From Drosophila miranda (Eukaryota; Arthropoda; Insecta; Diptera; Drosophilidae), in contig NC_046674.1 of assembly GCF_003369915.1 (NCBI RefSeq), positions 6,014,001 to 6,078,000 of the forward strand: 64,000 nt of DNA, given 5' to 3'. Shown in pieces: positions 25,166-38,210 of this stretch (position 1 is the first letter of the stretch; each line of letters starts with the position of its first letter). The translations under genes were made by a program, and so were the position numbers. Below the pieces are notes generated by a model. That model was not told where the DNA came from. It saw only the letters and a program-made list of their open reading frames with translations, and did not search any database.

Positions 25166-28100
25166 AGTCGACGGGATAATTGCTGGAGCTGCGCGCCAAA
25201 GTGAAATTGTTTGAACCTGAATGAGTGACAAGGATATGATTGTAATTAGTGAAATAAATGATGCAGGGAAGTACGATTTGAAAGAGTGGAAATTCGGGAA
25301 AACCTGCGTGTGAAAGATTACATACCCTAAATTCTTGAATATATGTAAAAATGAATTGACATAATAGACCATTATATACCGATATACCGTAAAAATACAT
25401 TCAGCTAAATTTCGTCGTCAAATGAGGTCCTTATGGCACTAAACTTCACGACCTGTCTACTCTGAAAGATAGCTATACAATGAGACTAAACTGTAACTCC
25501 AGTGACTAAACGACGTCTTCACACGTCTAGAGCAAGATTTCACTATCTAGTCCCTTTAAGATTCAATTTGTGAAGGAATAAATGAAGTAATTTCAAGTAA
25601 ACTTGACTACTCACATTATTAGATGAGCGTTAAATATCATAAAAATAGTAATTAATACAAAGTTTTTGAAAGATCTTAGACCCTTTTTAGTATGGTTCAT
25701 AAAAAAAATATTACAAAAGAACTAATTTTTGATTTGTTTATTGGACATAAGACTTTGCTTCAAAGAGAGAGATAGCATGAGCGACAAAAATAAACGTCTC
25801 CGGGCTATCAGTCCGAATAGCTGAGGCACTATTTGTGATTAAATTATGCTCCACAGACAGCCAGCGAGCCAGCAAAATGGGATCTGCAAAGTGTAACAAT
25901 TGATTAATTATGCCGCAGCGCTGCATCTCTCAACGGGAAAGCCAAGCTGACGCATCTATCTCGCTCGCTCTCACTGCAAGCTTCTCCCATAAGGCTTCAG
26001 GCGACACTGGTCTTGAAGTGTATAGGAATTCAAATTCCATAATACCGTAACGCGTATTTTTTAAATACTAAACAAAAGTCTGTAGCTGAGCTGCCAACGA
26101 GCGCGCGTAAAAATACGTTAATTTGAATTTAAACTATTAAATTTCCACTAATATTAAGATGTAGTTCAAGGAAAATTAATTCATTAATTGACCAGAACCA
26201 GCCCTCATTGTTTCATTTTTTACCTTTCAAGCTATTATGCTTCTTAAGCAATTTCTCTTTAAGAAACCTTTAAATGTATTAATCCAATCAGTTTCTGCCA
26301 AAGAACGTTGTTATAAAAGAATATTTTTAATCAACGGAAGCCAACGATACGACAGTCACTACGATCTTGGCCGTAACAAAGCCTGATTGTCCTTTTGAAC
26401 CCCCGTCCCATGGAGTCCGAGGCAATAATAGGGCTATAAAAAACGCATTTCATAATTGTCTTATGAAAGCGGCAGGCAAGCGGACGGAGAGGACTGAGAC
26501 ACCCAGACTCGGACAGGGCTCAGGACTCAGGTGTGTGTGCGTGGGGCTTGCCTTTGTGCCTGCCCTGCCGGTTCCTTGGGACTGTAAAATAGCCCCATAA
26601 GAAGAGCGTGGAGGCTCAATTAGCTGTCAAGCGCAGAAGGAGCTCCGGAACGTGTACCCGCCACGTGGGCTGGGTGGATGGAAATCCCTGGCTTGGCGTC
26701 CATTGAATTTGCAAATAGTTAAGGAATTATGAAATGCTTATTAAATTTCAGGTTTAAGTGCAAGTTCACATTTAAAATTCATTAAAACGAACAGAACACT
26801 GTGGAAACACACTCGAATTAGCCGTGGGGCAAGAAGCTAAAGAAAGATAGAGGGAGTGAGAGAGAGAGCGAGCAAGAGATAGGGATAGAGTGAGAGAGCA
26901 AGACATATGGTGTTGTTAAATTGAATTTGCAGACGTTTCGGCTGCTGCTTGCCACTGTGTGGGTGGATGTATGTATGTGTATGTGTATGTGTTTATTAAG
27001 GAAATCATAAAAGAATTGTTAAAAGGCAACAAAAACGAGTAATGACGAAGAGGAAGCGAGCAAGGGGCAGCAGCAACATGCGTCGAGAAGCAGACACAAT
27101 GTCGCTTTGGCCTGCCATCCTGTAGCCCCCACCACCCGAATAATCCCACGTTTGACGCTTTTTCCAATTGTCCCGCTTGGCTCTGTTCCTAAGTGGAAAA
27201 CGCCAGAGGGAAAACAGAACTTTGCTGCACGCGCCGTCCTGGTGCTGCTGTTGCTGCTGTTGCTGCTGCTGCTGCTGCACTGAGATGTTGTAAGTCGTCT
27301 CCACTTACTCCACTACTTCTCGTAAAACATTTATTTCCTTGCCTTGTTTTCCTGCTTTTTCCTTTTTGCAGTCAGCAAAACTAATTTCCATGCTTGCAGG
27401 CGCTCCTCCTCCCCCCACTCTCCAACTCATCTTTAGGTCCTTGAGCCTACGTCTGCATAAAAATATCGCACAGTCCCCACCAAAAAAGGAAAAGCAAGAA
27501 GGAATCTCCACCGTTTATCTGTTTGTTTGCTTGTTTGTTTGTGAGAGAGTGTGTGTGTGTGTGTGACAGTTTCCCAGGAGGGTATTCGCCTCCTGCTGCT
27601 GTTGCTGATGCTGCTCCCTTCTGATCTTGTTGTTCTTCTTATTTTCTCCTTGAAATTTATTTGTCCGCAACCATTTTGTGCTGCATGCGTGCCTTTTTAA
27701 CCTTTTTCTTGTGTATCTTTAATCATTTTTAATTGAAACGCAAAAGGTCTTCTTCGTCTCGCTTCGCTACTGGAAAGAGCCTCCCCCCGAACCCCACCAA
27801 TTCTATTCCCCATTCCAACCTTCAGATATCGCCCCACCATTGCCGGATCATCGCTGGCCAATTTTTAGTCAAATTACTTTCATCGTGTGCGTAATTTAAA
27901 ATTTAAATCCAATTTGGCTCTGACCTTTTCGGAACGAACGGGGATGGCTAAGAAAGCACGATTCTGTTTAGTTTCGCTTTTGGGATCATGTTTGAACGAT
28001 TTTCAATAGACAGCAGTCCATAGTCCACCGTACAGATTGTAATTCAATGGAAAAGTGCTTAAAGACCAGCGCATTTAATTAAACTCTTACAAACGGGGCT

Positions 28101-31100
28101 ACACGGGGTACAGAATGCCCCAAATCGACTCCAAAATGACTTGCTTTTTAACTGATTAAAAAATACAAACTACACCCAGAGAATAAAACATTTACAAAAG
28201 CATTGTAATACAATACAGATTTGCGCTAAGGGTAGAAATTGTAAATTTAAAATATTTTCGCTTACATTTACATATATGTATGTAATTTATATTTAAAATA
28301 GATATGTATTTTTAGATAAAATATGGGTCTTATTAAAAAGACTTGAAAAAATGTATGTTTAAATTCAAATGAATTCTATTTAATTTAAAAATCGAATATT
28401 TATTTAAAATATGCGTGTGTTTCTTTATACTGTGCCATATTTCTCTCAGTGTTTAAATCACGACTTTGGAATCGTATGGTAATTAGGCTACGATTGTTTG
28501 AAACGGTAAAAAGACTTAAGTCTTGGGAATCCATTCTTTAGACATCCCTTCAGCGATTGCCAGTTATCAGCTACCAGTTAGGCCTCCTCTAACGATTATC
28601 TACTGTGGTTCTTGTGGTGCAAATCAGGTCTTAAATGGTTATGAATCGACTATAGGCCGGCAATAGCTGCTGGCAAGAGCTGAAGTTGATCAGACACTTG
28701 GAAATTCCATTTTGATTGCATGCATTTATCCACAGCTCTCCTTTGAGGGGCCACAGCTTTCAACTGACATCCCATAGACGTACGCTCCTCCTCCGTAGGC
28801 CTCCGAAAATATGTACGTACGTACGTATATTGCTCTTGTGTATAGGAGGCCGACAAATTTTTCAATTTTTGCACAAGGTTTCCCCCACCTCCTCCCGCCC
28901 CTCCCATCATCCAAGGACACACACAGTCAGAGTCAAGGCCTCGACAGATGCACCGCTGCTGTACGTATTTGCAACAAGTTTGAACAAAAAGAGGAAAATA
29001 ACTGCAACTGCCCCGTGCACCTGCTCCATCATCGGTGGCCTGGTGGCTTGTGGCTGGTGGCTCACAAGGCGGCGGCAACGGCAACGGCTCGTGTGTGCTT
29101 AACCCCTCCATCCATCCTCACAAATCCCCTGTCCCTCTGCTAACTGTTGCCTACCACTTTTCAAATCATCCACATCCACATGAGCATCCGTAGCTCGGGC
29201 AACCTTGAGTGCTAAAAATATATATTCCCAGGCATAATCAAAGGCCACAAACAGCAGCCGAAAAGGAGGCCCAACACCAGACAGGCCGGACAGGTACCTA
29301 AAATACCCTTGCAGATGCATCGTTCCATGAGATACAAAATCAATTAAAGATTCTTGACTTCCTACAGAAAGAGGCACTTTACAGTACCAGAAAAGCTTCC
29401 TTTGCTGCGCTGCAAATACACTAACAAAATCATCAAAGACACTGGCAAGGGTATAAGCCAGAAATAGTCCAGTCGAGTAGTAGAGGGAAAAATGTTGAAA
29501 TGTATTTAATGTAGAAGCCAAAAAGGAAGTGGAAGTGGGTCTGAAATCGAAACACGTGTTCTCGAGGGCAGTGAATCGGTTAAAATTGTATTTCAATTAT
29601 TTCACAAATTGTTACGGACTCTGTGCCACACAGACGAATACGTATACGTGTACACACTGCGTATGCGTTATTTCCGGCCATCAGAGCAGGGAATGAAAAC
29701 TTTTGTTTACCTCTGTGTTATGTTATGAATGCTGACAGAGAGAGAGAGAGAGAGAGGCCAGAGCCGTAGCCACTGTGATTTCGATTGCGTTTCGGATTCG
29801 TTGGGGCTTCAATTTTCTTATTTTCCTTGTGGTTTCCTTGCTTAATTATGGACTAGTCCCAGCCGTCAGTTGATTCTCTCCCAGCACGGCCCCCTGTTAA
29901 TCCTGGCACAGCTTTCGTCAAATGGCCCCTTCCAAGTTCTTTCAATCTGTGCCGAATGCCTGGTCCTTTGGCTTTTCCTTTGCCTTTGCATGGCATTGGG
30001 TCTTGTCTGTATTTTCATTTCATTTCGTTTGGGAAGAGGCTTTGCCTTAGTTTGAGAACAAACACACCACACACATGTGGGCTCTACTCGTACAATATAC
30101 ATGTGTATGTAATGTATATGTTCTCTAGCAAATCTAATTGAGTTTGGTTAATTATTTAGATTAGCAATTCAACCGAAAATGCGCAGACAAGCAACGACAG
30201 CACGATTTATCACTGAGAATCTCATGCTCATAAAGCCCCAAGCCTAAGCCCAAGCCCAAGCCGAAGGCGCCCCCTCTCCAAGAAGTTGGAGAATTATCTG
30301 GGTACCAACTGTGATTGCGTGGGCCAGGATCTGCTAAGGATGCTTTTAAGGGGCCAACACAACTTCTGAGGCGGGCTCCGGGCTCATCAATCTTCACTAA
30401 ATCGATTGCATAAATATGCCAAGAGAGCAACCCATTGACAAATCAATTATTGGCCGATGGGATATGATTTTTAAATTCTGCTCTACTAAGAAAAATAGTC
30501 ATCTTATTTGTTTCACAGCCTTCAGGGATGTGTAATCCACACAATCCTATGCTTATCCTCAAAGCAAGGATTATTCGGAAAGAGCATTTGCTAAAGCAAG
30601 CCAGTCCCTTCCATATTCCTTGTCCTCGTTTCCGGGTATTTCTCGCTTTTTATACAAACAATTCAATTAAAATGAAGAGTGAAATATTTGAGGAATTTTA
30701 GTTATACCATTTACGGGGAATTTTCAATTCAATTCAATTTTTTTATACCTACCTTCTCTTGACCTTCTGCAGTATTGTAAAATTTGTTGCAAAACTTCTT
30801 TTTTTTTTGCATGCTTCGAACTTTCAGTCGATTTCTATACAATTTTCTTGGCCACCCAGACACCAGACGCCAGAAACCAACCCCTGCCGCATTTATTTCC
30901 TTAATTAGTATTCATTTATGCCAGTATTCCCAAACAGTTTTCCAACTTGTTCTGCTGCCAATCGAAGCTGTTCATAAATCATCATCATCCGGCCCCATCT
31001 TCATCGCACCTTCATTGGATCCGACTCGGGCACGTCACTCTCAATTAGTGGACGTTGGACCAACAATTCCAGGAAGCCACAGGCAAAACACAGAGATAAA

Positions 31101-33334
31101 TGCGAAGTACGAATATATTTTACCTTTACAATAGAACCCCAAGATGCGACGAACCGAATCGAATCGAACAGAGCCAGAAAAATGGAACACACAAATGTTG
31201 TATTTTTATTTGAAAAGTTCTCCTTTTATTGTTGCACGTTTCAACTTACTGTTACGGTTTACAGATGGTTTTGTTTTTGTGGTTCATCTTTTGCCTTTTT
31301 TTATATACTCGTATAGTGTGACATTTAATAAGCAAGTTTATATAATATATATATATATGTAGGTGTATTTAACCATAGTCGTTGCACACCAATCGTAATG
31401 AAAAATGGGAAACGAACAGGATGCCCAGCCCAGGCTATGCACAAACACATGCTCGTACAATATTGATGAAATGCCATGCCAGGCGACAAATTCACAAGAA
31501 TGATTTATGCATAACGAAGCAAAGGCAAACCAAAACAAACCAAAAAAACCAAACATATTGCTTAAGCTTACACAACAAAAGTGTTTATTTTTATATTAGC
31601 CAGCGTTTATTTAAATATCAATTATTTAAAATTACATTTAATATATATTTATATTTATATGTATCTGTATATTTAGCATTATAGATATATAAAATTGATT
31701 TTGTTCTGCATAATCTATTGGGTTCAAGCTCATAGAATCGTAGAGGAAATTGGAAAAAGCTCTGACGAGTCCAAGAGTCCAAGTTGTATCCTTCTTCGAG
31801 GATTTTTATTCAAATGTGTAGGAAAGTAAGGCAGCAATTTATGAAGAATTTGTTAATTGGGTTTTCGCTTTCGTTAACACGTACATATGTTGGTATTTAT
31901 CGTTTAGTTTCGTTTCGACTATTTTCACTAGAGGAAAGTAAGGCAGCAAGTCAAGAGTAGAGTTAGATAGTTTTCTTTTGTATTGGTATTTCAGCAAGTG
32001 CTTTGTCACATTTAAGCCGCTTAAATATATACGTTTATAAACACCCACATACATATGTACATACAATACTATGCTCGTAGTACCTACATATAGACTCGTA
32101 TATATACTTATATTTTGCTTGTATAACTATAGTACATATGTATGTATATATAGCTACCGTAAATATGTTGTTTAAATATGCCTGGATTTCCATATTTCGT
32201 CTGTCTGCCCTGCAATCAGCCATCTAACAGGTCAGTACAGTACAGTACATTATTTACTGGTAGGTTACATTGATCTCCACTTCTTCCAAGCAAGGGGTTT
32301 CCTGTTGCTTAAGGGCTAAAGCCAATTATTCAGCACTAAAATGTTGTTAACATGGTGTTCTTGGAGGCTGGCAAGGAATGTTGATGGGTCGGAAAAGGTT
32401 TCAGGAAATAAATACAAATATCAGATATCAAAATGAAGTGTTGAACTAATAGAAATTACATTAAAATGTGGGGAGGTTTTAGCAGGAATATGTTTTATTT
32501 TATAACCAAAGTTCTGATGAAAATCTTACCGATTGCGCACAAATAACTCAAAATCCATCATCACATATCCTTCCAATGCCCTCCACCAAAGTACCTTCCC
32601 TAGAGGGAGTCCTTTCCCTTCAAAGCAGCTGCCGATTGATTGATAAATTCGATTTTACGGGAATAAAAATAGCCAGAAGTTCAAAAAGTTAGGCACTTCT
32701 CAGCTGTAACTGTAACTGTAACTGTAACTGCAAACAGTGAAATGGTTTCCGTTTCAGTTTCTGTTTCCTTGCCCCCTTGTCTTCTTTGTGGGAGGGGAGG
32801 AGGAGTCTATAGAGTTCTATTATAAAATCTTTTTGCTAAGTAGGAGCCTAGGAAATGCGAGCAGCGATTCGATTTTTATATATATAAAAAAATATTATTT
32901 TGTATTATTTTTATATGAAACTCTGGCAAGCCTCTTGAAGCGGTTTACTAATTGTTTAAGCCTTTAATTTGTTATCTATCCATTTGCTTAGTTTTGTTTT
33001 CGTTATTGGTTTTGTTTTGAATTCTTCTTTTGTGGAAAATTTGCTTTTCATTGATAGTTTATCACAAAAATTTTCAATACGCACTTTTTCTGCACCTGCA
33101 CCTGCATCTGCACCTACATCTACATACGTCTGCCTACGCGTTCTCTACTGCTTTCCCTTTCAGAAGGGATCACTCAAAGTCGGCCTCCCGCAGACCTAAT
33201 TTGCTCCTGAACCCCGACATGTGTTTGCCCAGACTGCGGCCAGCTGATGAGATGATGGATGATGAGGAATCATCCAGTCCGTAGTTGGCCTGATATGTGA
33301 CTGGCAACTCTGGCGACGGGGCCAGGAGCAAACC
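25166..33334. other. Gene-free stretch
   Basis: No gene I can support. A 62-codon minus-strand frame with a true ATG (25926-25738) ends on an AATAAA-containing sequence, but has nothing else to recommend it. The longest frame (29596-29099) has no ATG at its start and no family features. GA-rich tracts occur at 26845-26905, an AG repeat at 29733-29755, a GTACGTACGTAC run at 28812-28827, a TGTAAC array at 32703-32730, and CAG-type repeats near 27240-27280. Confidence 0.5.
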
Positions 33335-36300
33335 TCACGTCCGCACAAACTTGTACACTATCAAGAATACCATGAAGGAGAGCGCCACCAGGACCACGGC
33401 AGTGACCACCTTGGCGCAGGTGTTCAGCCCGGACTCGTGCGGATTCAGGGGCCTGGAGCTCGTGTGCGTCGCCGATCGGCGACGCTTGGTGGCCAGGCCA
33501 CGGGCCAGAGCGGGAAATGCCAGGGATTGGGTGAAGGTCAGCTTGTGTATGGACTCGCTGAGGCTGTACGGACCCACCGAACCCCTGGCTGCGGCCCTCA
33601 GTAGGACGTACTCCAGGTCGAGGGCATCGAAGAGGGAGTAGCGGGCGGTCATCGTTGAGGAACGTCGACGGCCATCATGCCGGGAGTCTCGCTCCCGATC
33701 CGATTGTGGCTGCAGCCACGGATCGGAGACGCGCTGCTGGACGCCCGCCGCGCCCACAGCATAGGCGGAGCCGGAGGAGCAGGCGCCACCGCTGCCGCTG
33801 CTGGTGGCCAGGCCGCCGCTGCCAATGCCCAGCCCGACCACACAGCCACCACCACCGGCAGCGCCACCGCCGGATCCGCCCAGGCTGACCGCTGCCACGG
33901 ATGTTAGCGACGACGTCGTCGATGACGCGGCCGAGCACAGCCGCAGATTGGTGGCCAGTCCGTTGTCATGGAACTCATTGGCATCCTCGATGGAGGTTTG
34001 GTCTGGCGATGTCTGCGCCCGTTCCAGAGCCGCCGCATGCTTCATCCTCAACGCGAACAGCCTGGCATGATCCGGGTGGAGCAGGGCACTAGACTTGCGC
34101 CTCCCACCATCGCCGCTGGGCACCACACAGATGCTGTTCCTGATGCCCCGCCGGCCCAGCGACAGGTTCGGGGAGCCCTGGGTAGGCGTACTTGTGGGCG
34201 ATACGTGGCACGATCCACCGCCCGTTCGACCCATGGGGAGGCTCAGCACACCTGGCGGGGCAATGAAGGCGTTGGGCGAAGGCGATGCCTGCACCGAGTC
34301 GATGCCCGAGTCGCCGGCGTGTAGGGTATCACAGTATAGCGAGCTGCGCCGATCCGTGCTGAGGGTCAGATGATTCTGGCTGCGCCGGGCATTCAGATTG
34401 AGGTTGCTGCTGCTCCCTCCGGCCAGGAGGCTGCTGCTGACATTCGTCTCCACGATGGCGGGGAATATGAAGGATTGGCCATCGGCCTCGCCGCGCGGTG
34501 AGTCCTGCAAGAGTCCATAGAACGTTTGAGTGGGGCAACAGTCAGGGATAGGTTTCTTTGGGGATTGGGGACAGGGTAAGCCGGTTGTTGGGTGCTGTGT
34601 GGGGGGTCTCGGCCGTGGGGGGAGTTCTGGGCGGTGAATTCATTTAGTTAGGTGGTTCAAAAACTTAGTATTTCAGGGGTGTTTTAGGTATACTATACAT
34701 AATATATACAAGGTGATGTGGTGGTATCTTGGGTGGGGGGTTACTTACACAATGTGTTGTTTGGGTATAGCAAGGGCTGAACGATAAGTTGTGGGAGATA
34801 TTCGTATGGGAAATACATACATACATGGACTTCAATGAAATTCGAGTTTCAAGTGAATTTCGTTTGATTTGTTCCCACAACTTAATGGTTAGCCCTCGCT
34901 GCCATTTGTGCAAGGATTATAGTACTATACTTTAGCAAAAAAGAATTCCCAATTGAGAGATACATGATAAACGGGTTTCTACGTAAAAAACACGTGTAGA
35001 ATACACAAAATAACCTCAACAAGATGGGTAGTTCGGTCATATTTATTATACAGTTAGTAAGTAGTCAAAAACGGATAAATAGGAGCTCTCGTTGGAGGCT
35101 TTGGCGACAAAAAACGTTAATCGAGGCATGCAAAAAAGTCTAGTAAGGACTAGTAGTAGTAGTAGTAGTTGTAAATAGGGAATAAGATAAGAAGACTATT
35201 GTGTGAGAGAGTAGAGAGAGAGAGACTTGATAAAGAGAGGAACTGAATGGAACCATACCCGCTGGCCCTCGGGGCCGCTGTTACGACGCAACTGTACGAA
35301 GCCCTCCTGGCGCAAGAGCGGCTACCACGGAAAACCAGCCAGCAATCAAAACCAAACCAAACCAAACCGAACACGCAACGCACACACAAAATAAGAGGTG
35401 GGTGGTGTGGTGGTGGTGTGTGGTGTGGTGTGGTTGTGATGGCAGTGGTAGTACATATGTGTGGTGGTGTGGTATGGTGGGGGAAGAGAGAAGTTGGAAA
35501 ACAAATTAACGCAAAAGGCACAGCGCAACTGACCGCAACATAACCTCACATATGTATGTTTAATTTCAAAACTAGGGAAGAAAAACCAACTAAAAAAATG
35601 TACCAAAATTGAAAGCTTTTGCTGCTTTCTGCATGTTTCCTGTATGTTTGTTGTATTTTATTTTCCACGCACACACACAAACACACACACGCACGAAGAG
35701 ACAAACACACACTCGCTCACAAAACGAACACAGAGAGCAAACAGAAAATAAAAAGAGATAACGCCTACCTGGCTGGGCCACACCTGGAGCAGTGGCAGCG
35801 AACAGGATGGCTTGTTGTTCCCGGATGACCCTGCCCCAGTGGTGGATGCGGTCAGACCACCCCCTGGACCGAGACACGCCGGTCCCGCCGAGGATGAGGT
35901 GCCAGAGCCCTGCGATAGGCTGGTGTAGTGCAGATGATTGAAACGCTGCCCATCGCTGCTGCTGGCACTTGCTGCTGCTGGTTTCGTTCGCGTCGGACTC
36001 TCATAGCCCGTGGAGTCGTCCGAGGAGGTTGTTTTCGGCGAGCGCCAGAATCGCTTTAGGCGCAGTTCGCGCCTTTTTTCTTGTTTCTGCAAAATGTAAA
36101 CGCAAATTGATTAATGCCCTTGGTTCATCGGATTCCCATGTGTTCACATATTGCACTCGGGGCTCTTTCACTCTCTGTTTTTGCTGTCGGTGAAAGTTTG
36201 CATGTGCTTCAATAAATTCAATAAAAATGCATATTTTCCATCGTTTTTCATGGCAAGAAAATATCGATCTTGATATCGGAAAAAATATCACATAGAAAGT

Positions 36301-37112
36301 CATATGGAAGATCACATTTCTGTGATATCGATATTGCCATTACCCATCACTGGCAGCATAGCGGCGCTTTTGTTTTGTTTTGTTAATTCTTTCGGATAAA
36401 ATGGTGATTAAAACTGAAACTAATTATGAAAGCTCGCCAACATTTATAGAACACAACAGAAGAGCGCATTTGTTGTCGACGGTTTAATTTAATTTACGCA
36501 TTCGGCCGTCGCAAAGCAAATTGCTGTTTATTGACATGTCCGATCTTCGTCCAGTGGCAATAAATATTTGCGTTTGGCATTGTGGCAGGGGAGCTCTGGC
36601 GGCAGCCTAGCATCTCTTCACCACAATTTGGAGCGAAGCGACCATGCCGCACTGTCGTCGAATTTGTGCATTATTTTTTCAATTTAAAGTGTGGCACTTG
36701 CACACACAGTGGAGTGTGGATTGGATGGGATGGAGATGCGATGCGATGCGGCGCGGTGCGGTGCGGTGCTCGTTGTGTTTGAGTTCCTTATTTTGCAATT
36801 TGTATGCATGAGAGGCTGCTGCCGCTTGTGTGTGTGTGTTGTTTTTCCGTTAACAAATGGGAACTACCGCGCAATAACAACAATTCAGCGGCGCCACGAC
36901 GCGACGTGACGCGGCCGTCGCCATGTTGCATTTACCGATAAGCCGCACCGCACTGTTGGGTTGTTGGTGAAACCAAACCTTTTGTGTTGCACGCTGTCGT
37001 TGTTTGCGGTTGTTCCTTGTAGGATATTGGGAGCGAACCACTTACACACTCGCACAAAGGCACAGCGGGTAAATTGGAGAGTAGTGGTAGTAGTTTTTGT
37101 TTTTACCTGCAT
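33335..37112 (-). CDS. Serine-rich tail-anchored membrane protein, unidentified
   Basis: Gene of at least three exons, all joined in phase 0: 36086-35769, 35321-35259 (63 nt) and 34504-33335 (stop). Acceptors are TTTTGCAG, CGTGGTAG and CTTGCAG; donors are GTAGGCGT and GTATGGTT. The start is uncertain: the frame is closed by a stop upstream of 36086 with no ATG. The best proposal is a tiny first coding exon ATGCAG at 37112-37107 before the donor GTAAAAAC, giving about 518 residues. The N-terminus is basic (RRELRLKRFWRSPK) followed by SSDDSTGYESP. The middle is Ser/Gly/Ala-rich with several RRKS/RRSS-type sites. The end is a single hydrophobic helix (KVVTAVVLVALSFMVFLIVY) followed by KFVRT, typical of a tail-anchored protein facing the cytosol. 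I do not recognise the family. Confidence 0.65.
36326..36333. promoter_or_regulatory. DRE palindrome in a promoter-like context
   Basis: Exact TATCGATA inside TGTGATATCGATATTGCC, flanked by further GATATC and TATCAC motifs (36257-36340). It lies in the first intron of the tail-anchored gene model and could mark an alternative promoter, or a promoter for a plus-strand transcript. Direction cannot be read. Confidence 0.3.
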
Positions 37113-37161
37113 ATTTTTTTAATATCAAATCCGTTTTATGTGTTTGGTGTTTCATCCCCAG

Positions 37162-37349
37162 TCCGTTGTGGCGCAAGACGAAAATCGATGGAAAACTGCA
37201 CAGGCATATGTTCTGTAAAAGAAGAAACCGTATGAGAAAAGGAAAACAAATCCGCAGCCAGATGAACCAGGCAGCCAGTGGCAGGAATGAGGATGTCCCC
37301 CGACAGATGAGTCATTGGCAGGCGGACGGAGAGAGAGAACGTATAACAG
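37162..37349 (+). CDS. Candidate internal exon, unknown gene
   Basis: A 188-nt segment with acceptor TTTCATCCCCAG and strong donor ACAG/GTGAGG. In the frame entered after one base it is open and reads basic, protein-like sequence (PLWRKTKIDGKLHRHMFCK, later ASGRNEDVPRQMSHWQADG). It leaves with one base, exactly the phase needed by the candidate exon at 38166-38210. A further possible exon with good sites lies at 37022-37067. None is tied to a known family, so these may be exons of an unknown plus-strand gene, non-coding RNA exons, or coincidence. Confidence 0.25.
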
Positions 37350-38165
37350 GTGAGGAGATATCCAGGAGGAGGAGATAACCCCCAACAAGTGAACCAGTGG
37401 TAGGATGGACAAGCCCACATATGTACGAGCATACATACAATATATCAGACGAGAAGGTCCCGACTCTCCAATTTCTTAAGAAATGGCATAGACTGTTGGC
37501 TTACGACATACGTAACTACATTTCAATTGTTCTCCCCCACAAAAAACCCACACACCCACGCACACAGCATTTTAAAAGGCTTCGTTTCATTCGATTTCAG
37601 CTGCCACCGAAAAAATCGGAGGAGGAAAGCGCATAAATAAGGAGAGACATATACAGCTGTGGGAAGGAAACGTCATAGCTGGCCGTCGACGGCAGCAGGA
37701 AACTGTCGCACATTAACACGCTGGCAAGGACAATGGCAATGGCGACGACGCCATTAGTGTTTGACAAGGACATTTCACACAGGCACGGCAGACACACACA
37801 CACACACACACACACACACGCCCAAGCCATACACAAAGACACCACAATATGAAGAACAGCCAGACCTTCCTTCCACAGAGAACACAGGACAGAACAGAAC
37901 CGAACGGAACACCGTCCCCCCCACCCGTTTCATGGTGGTGTGGTCAAGTTGAAGGATATACTGCTTGTGCCGGGATGGAGCAAGAGTAGGAGCAGGAGCG
38001 GGGGGTGGCAAAATGGACACATGCCTTGGGACGCCTGAAAGCATAAATCAGCCATGGGGTGGCAGCTCCGCAGCTCTTTAGCTCTTCAGTTTGTGGCTGC
38101 GCACTTCTGACCAATAATTAGTTTGGGCAATTGGATTCGTTATTTGAATTAAGTTTTCCTTGCAG

Positions 38166-38210
38166 ATGACGACTGGCTAATGTATGAGCTGTTGACAACG
38201 CTAAGTGCTG
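38166..38210 (+). CDS. Candidate 45-nt micro-exon
   Basis: Bounded by a strong acceptor (GTTTTCCTTGCAG) and a strong donor (GTAAGTGCC). Entered with two bases, it reads DDWLMYELLTTLSA with no stop and leaves in the same phase, which matches the one-base exit of the 37162-37349 segment. I do not recognise the peptide. The match of splice strength, phase and peptide character makes it more credible than a random frame, but it is unproven. Confidence 0.3.

Noticed and set aside
29099..29596. 165-codon minus-strand frame
   Set aside because: The initial codon is TTG, with no splice sites, domain or composition to support it. One such frame is expected by chance in a window of this size.
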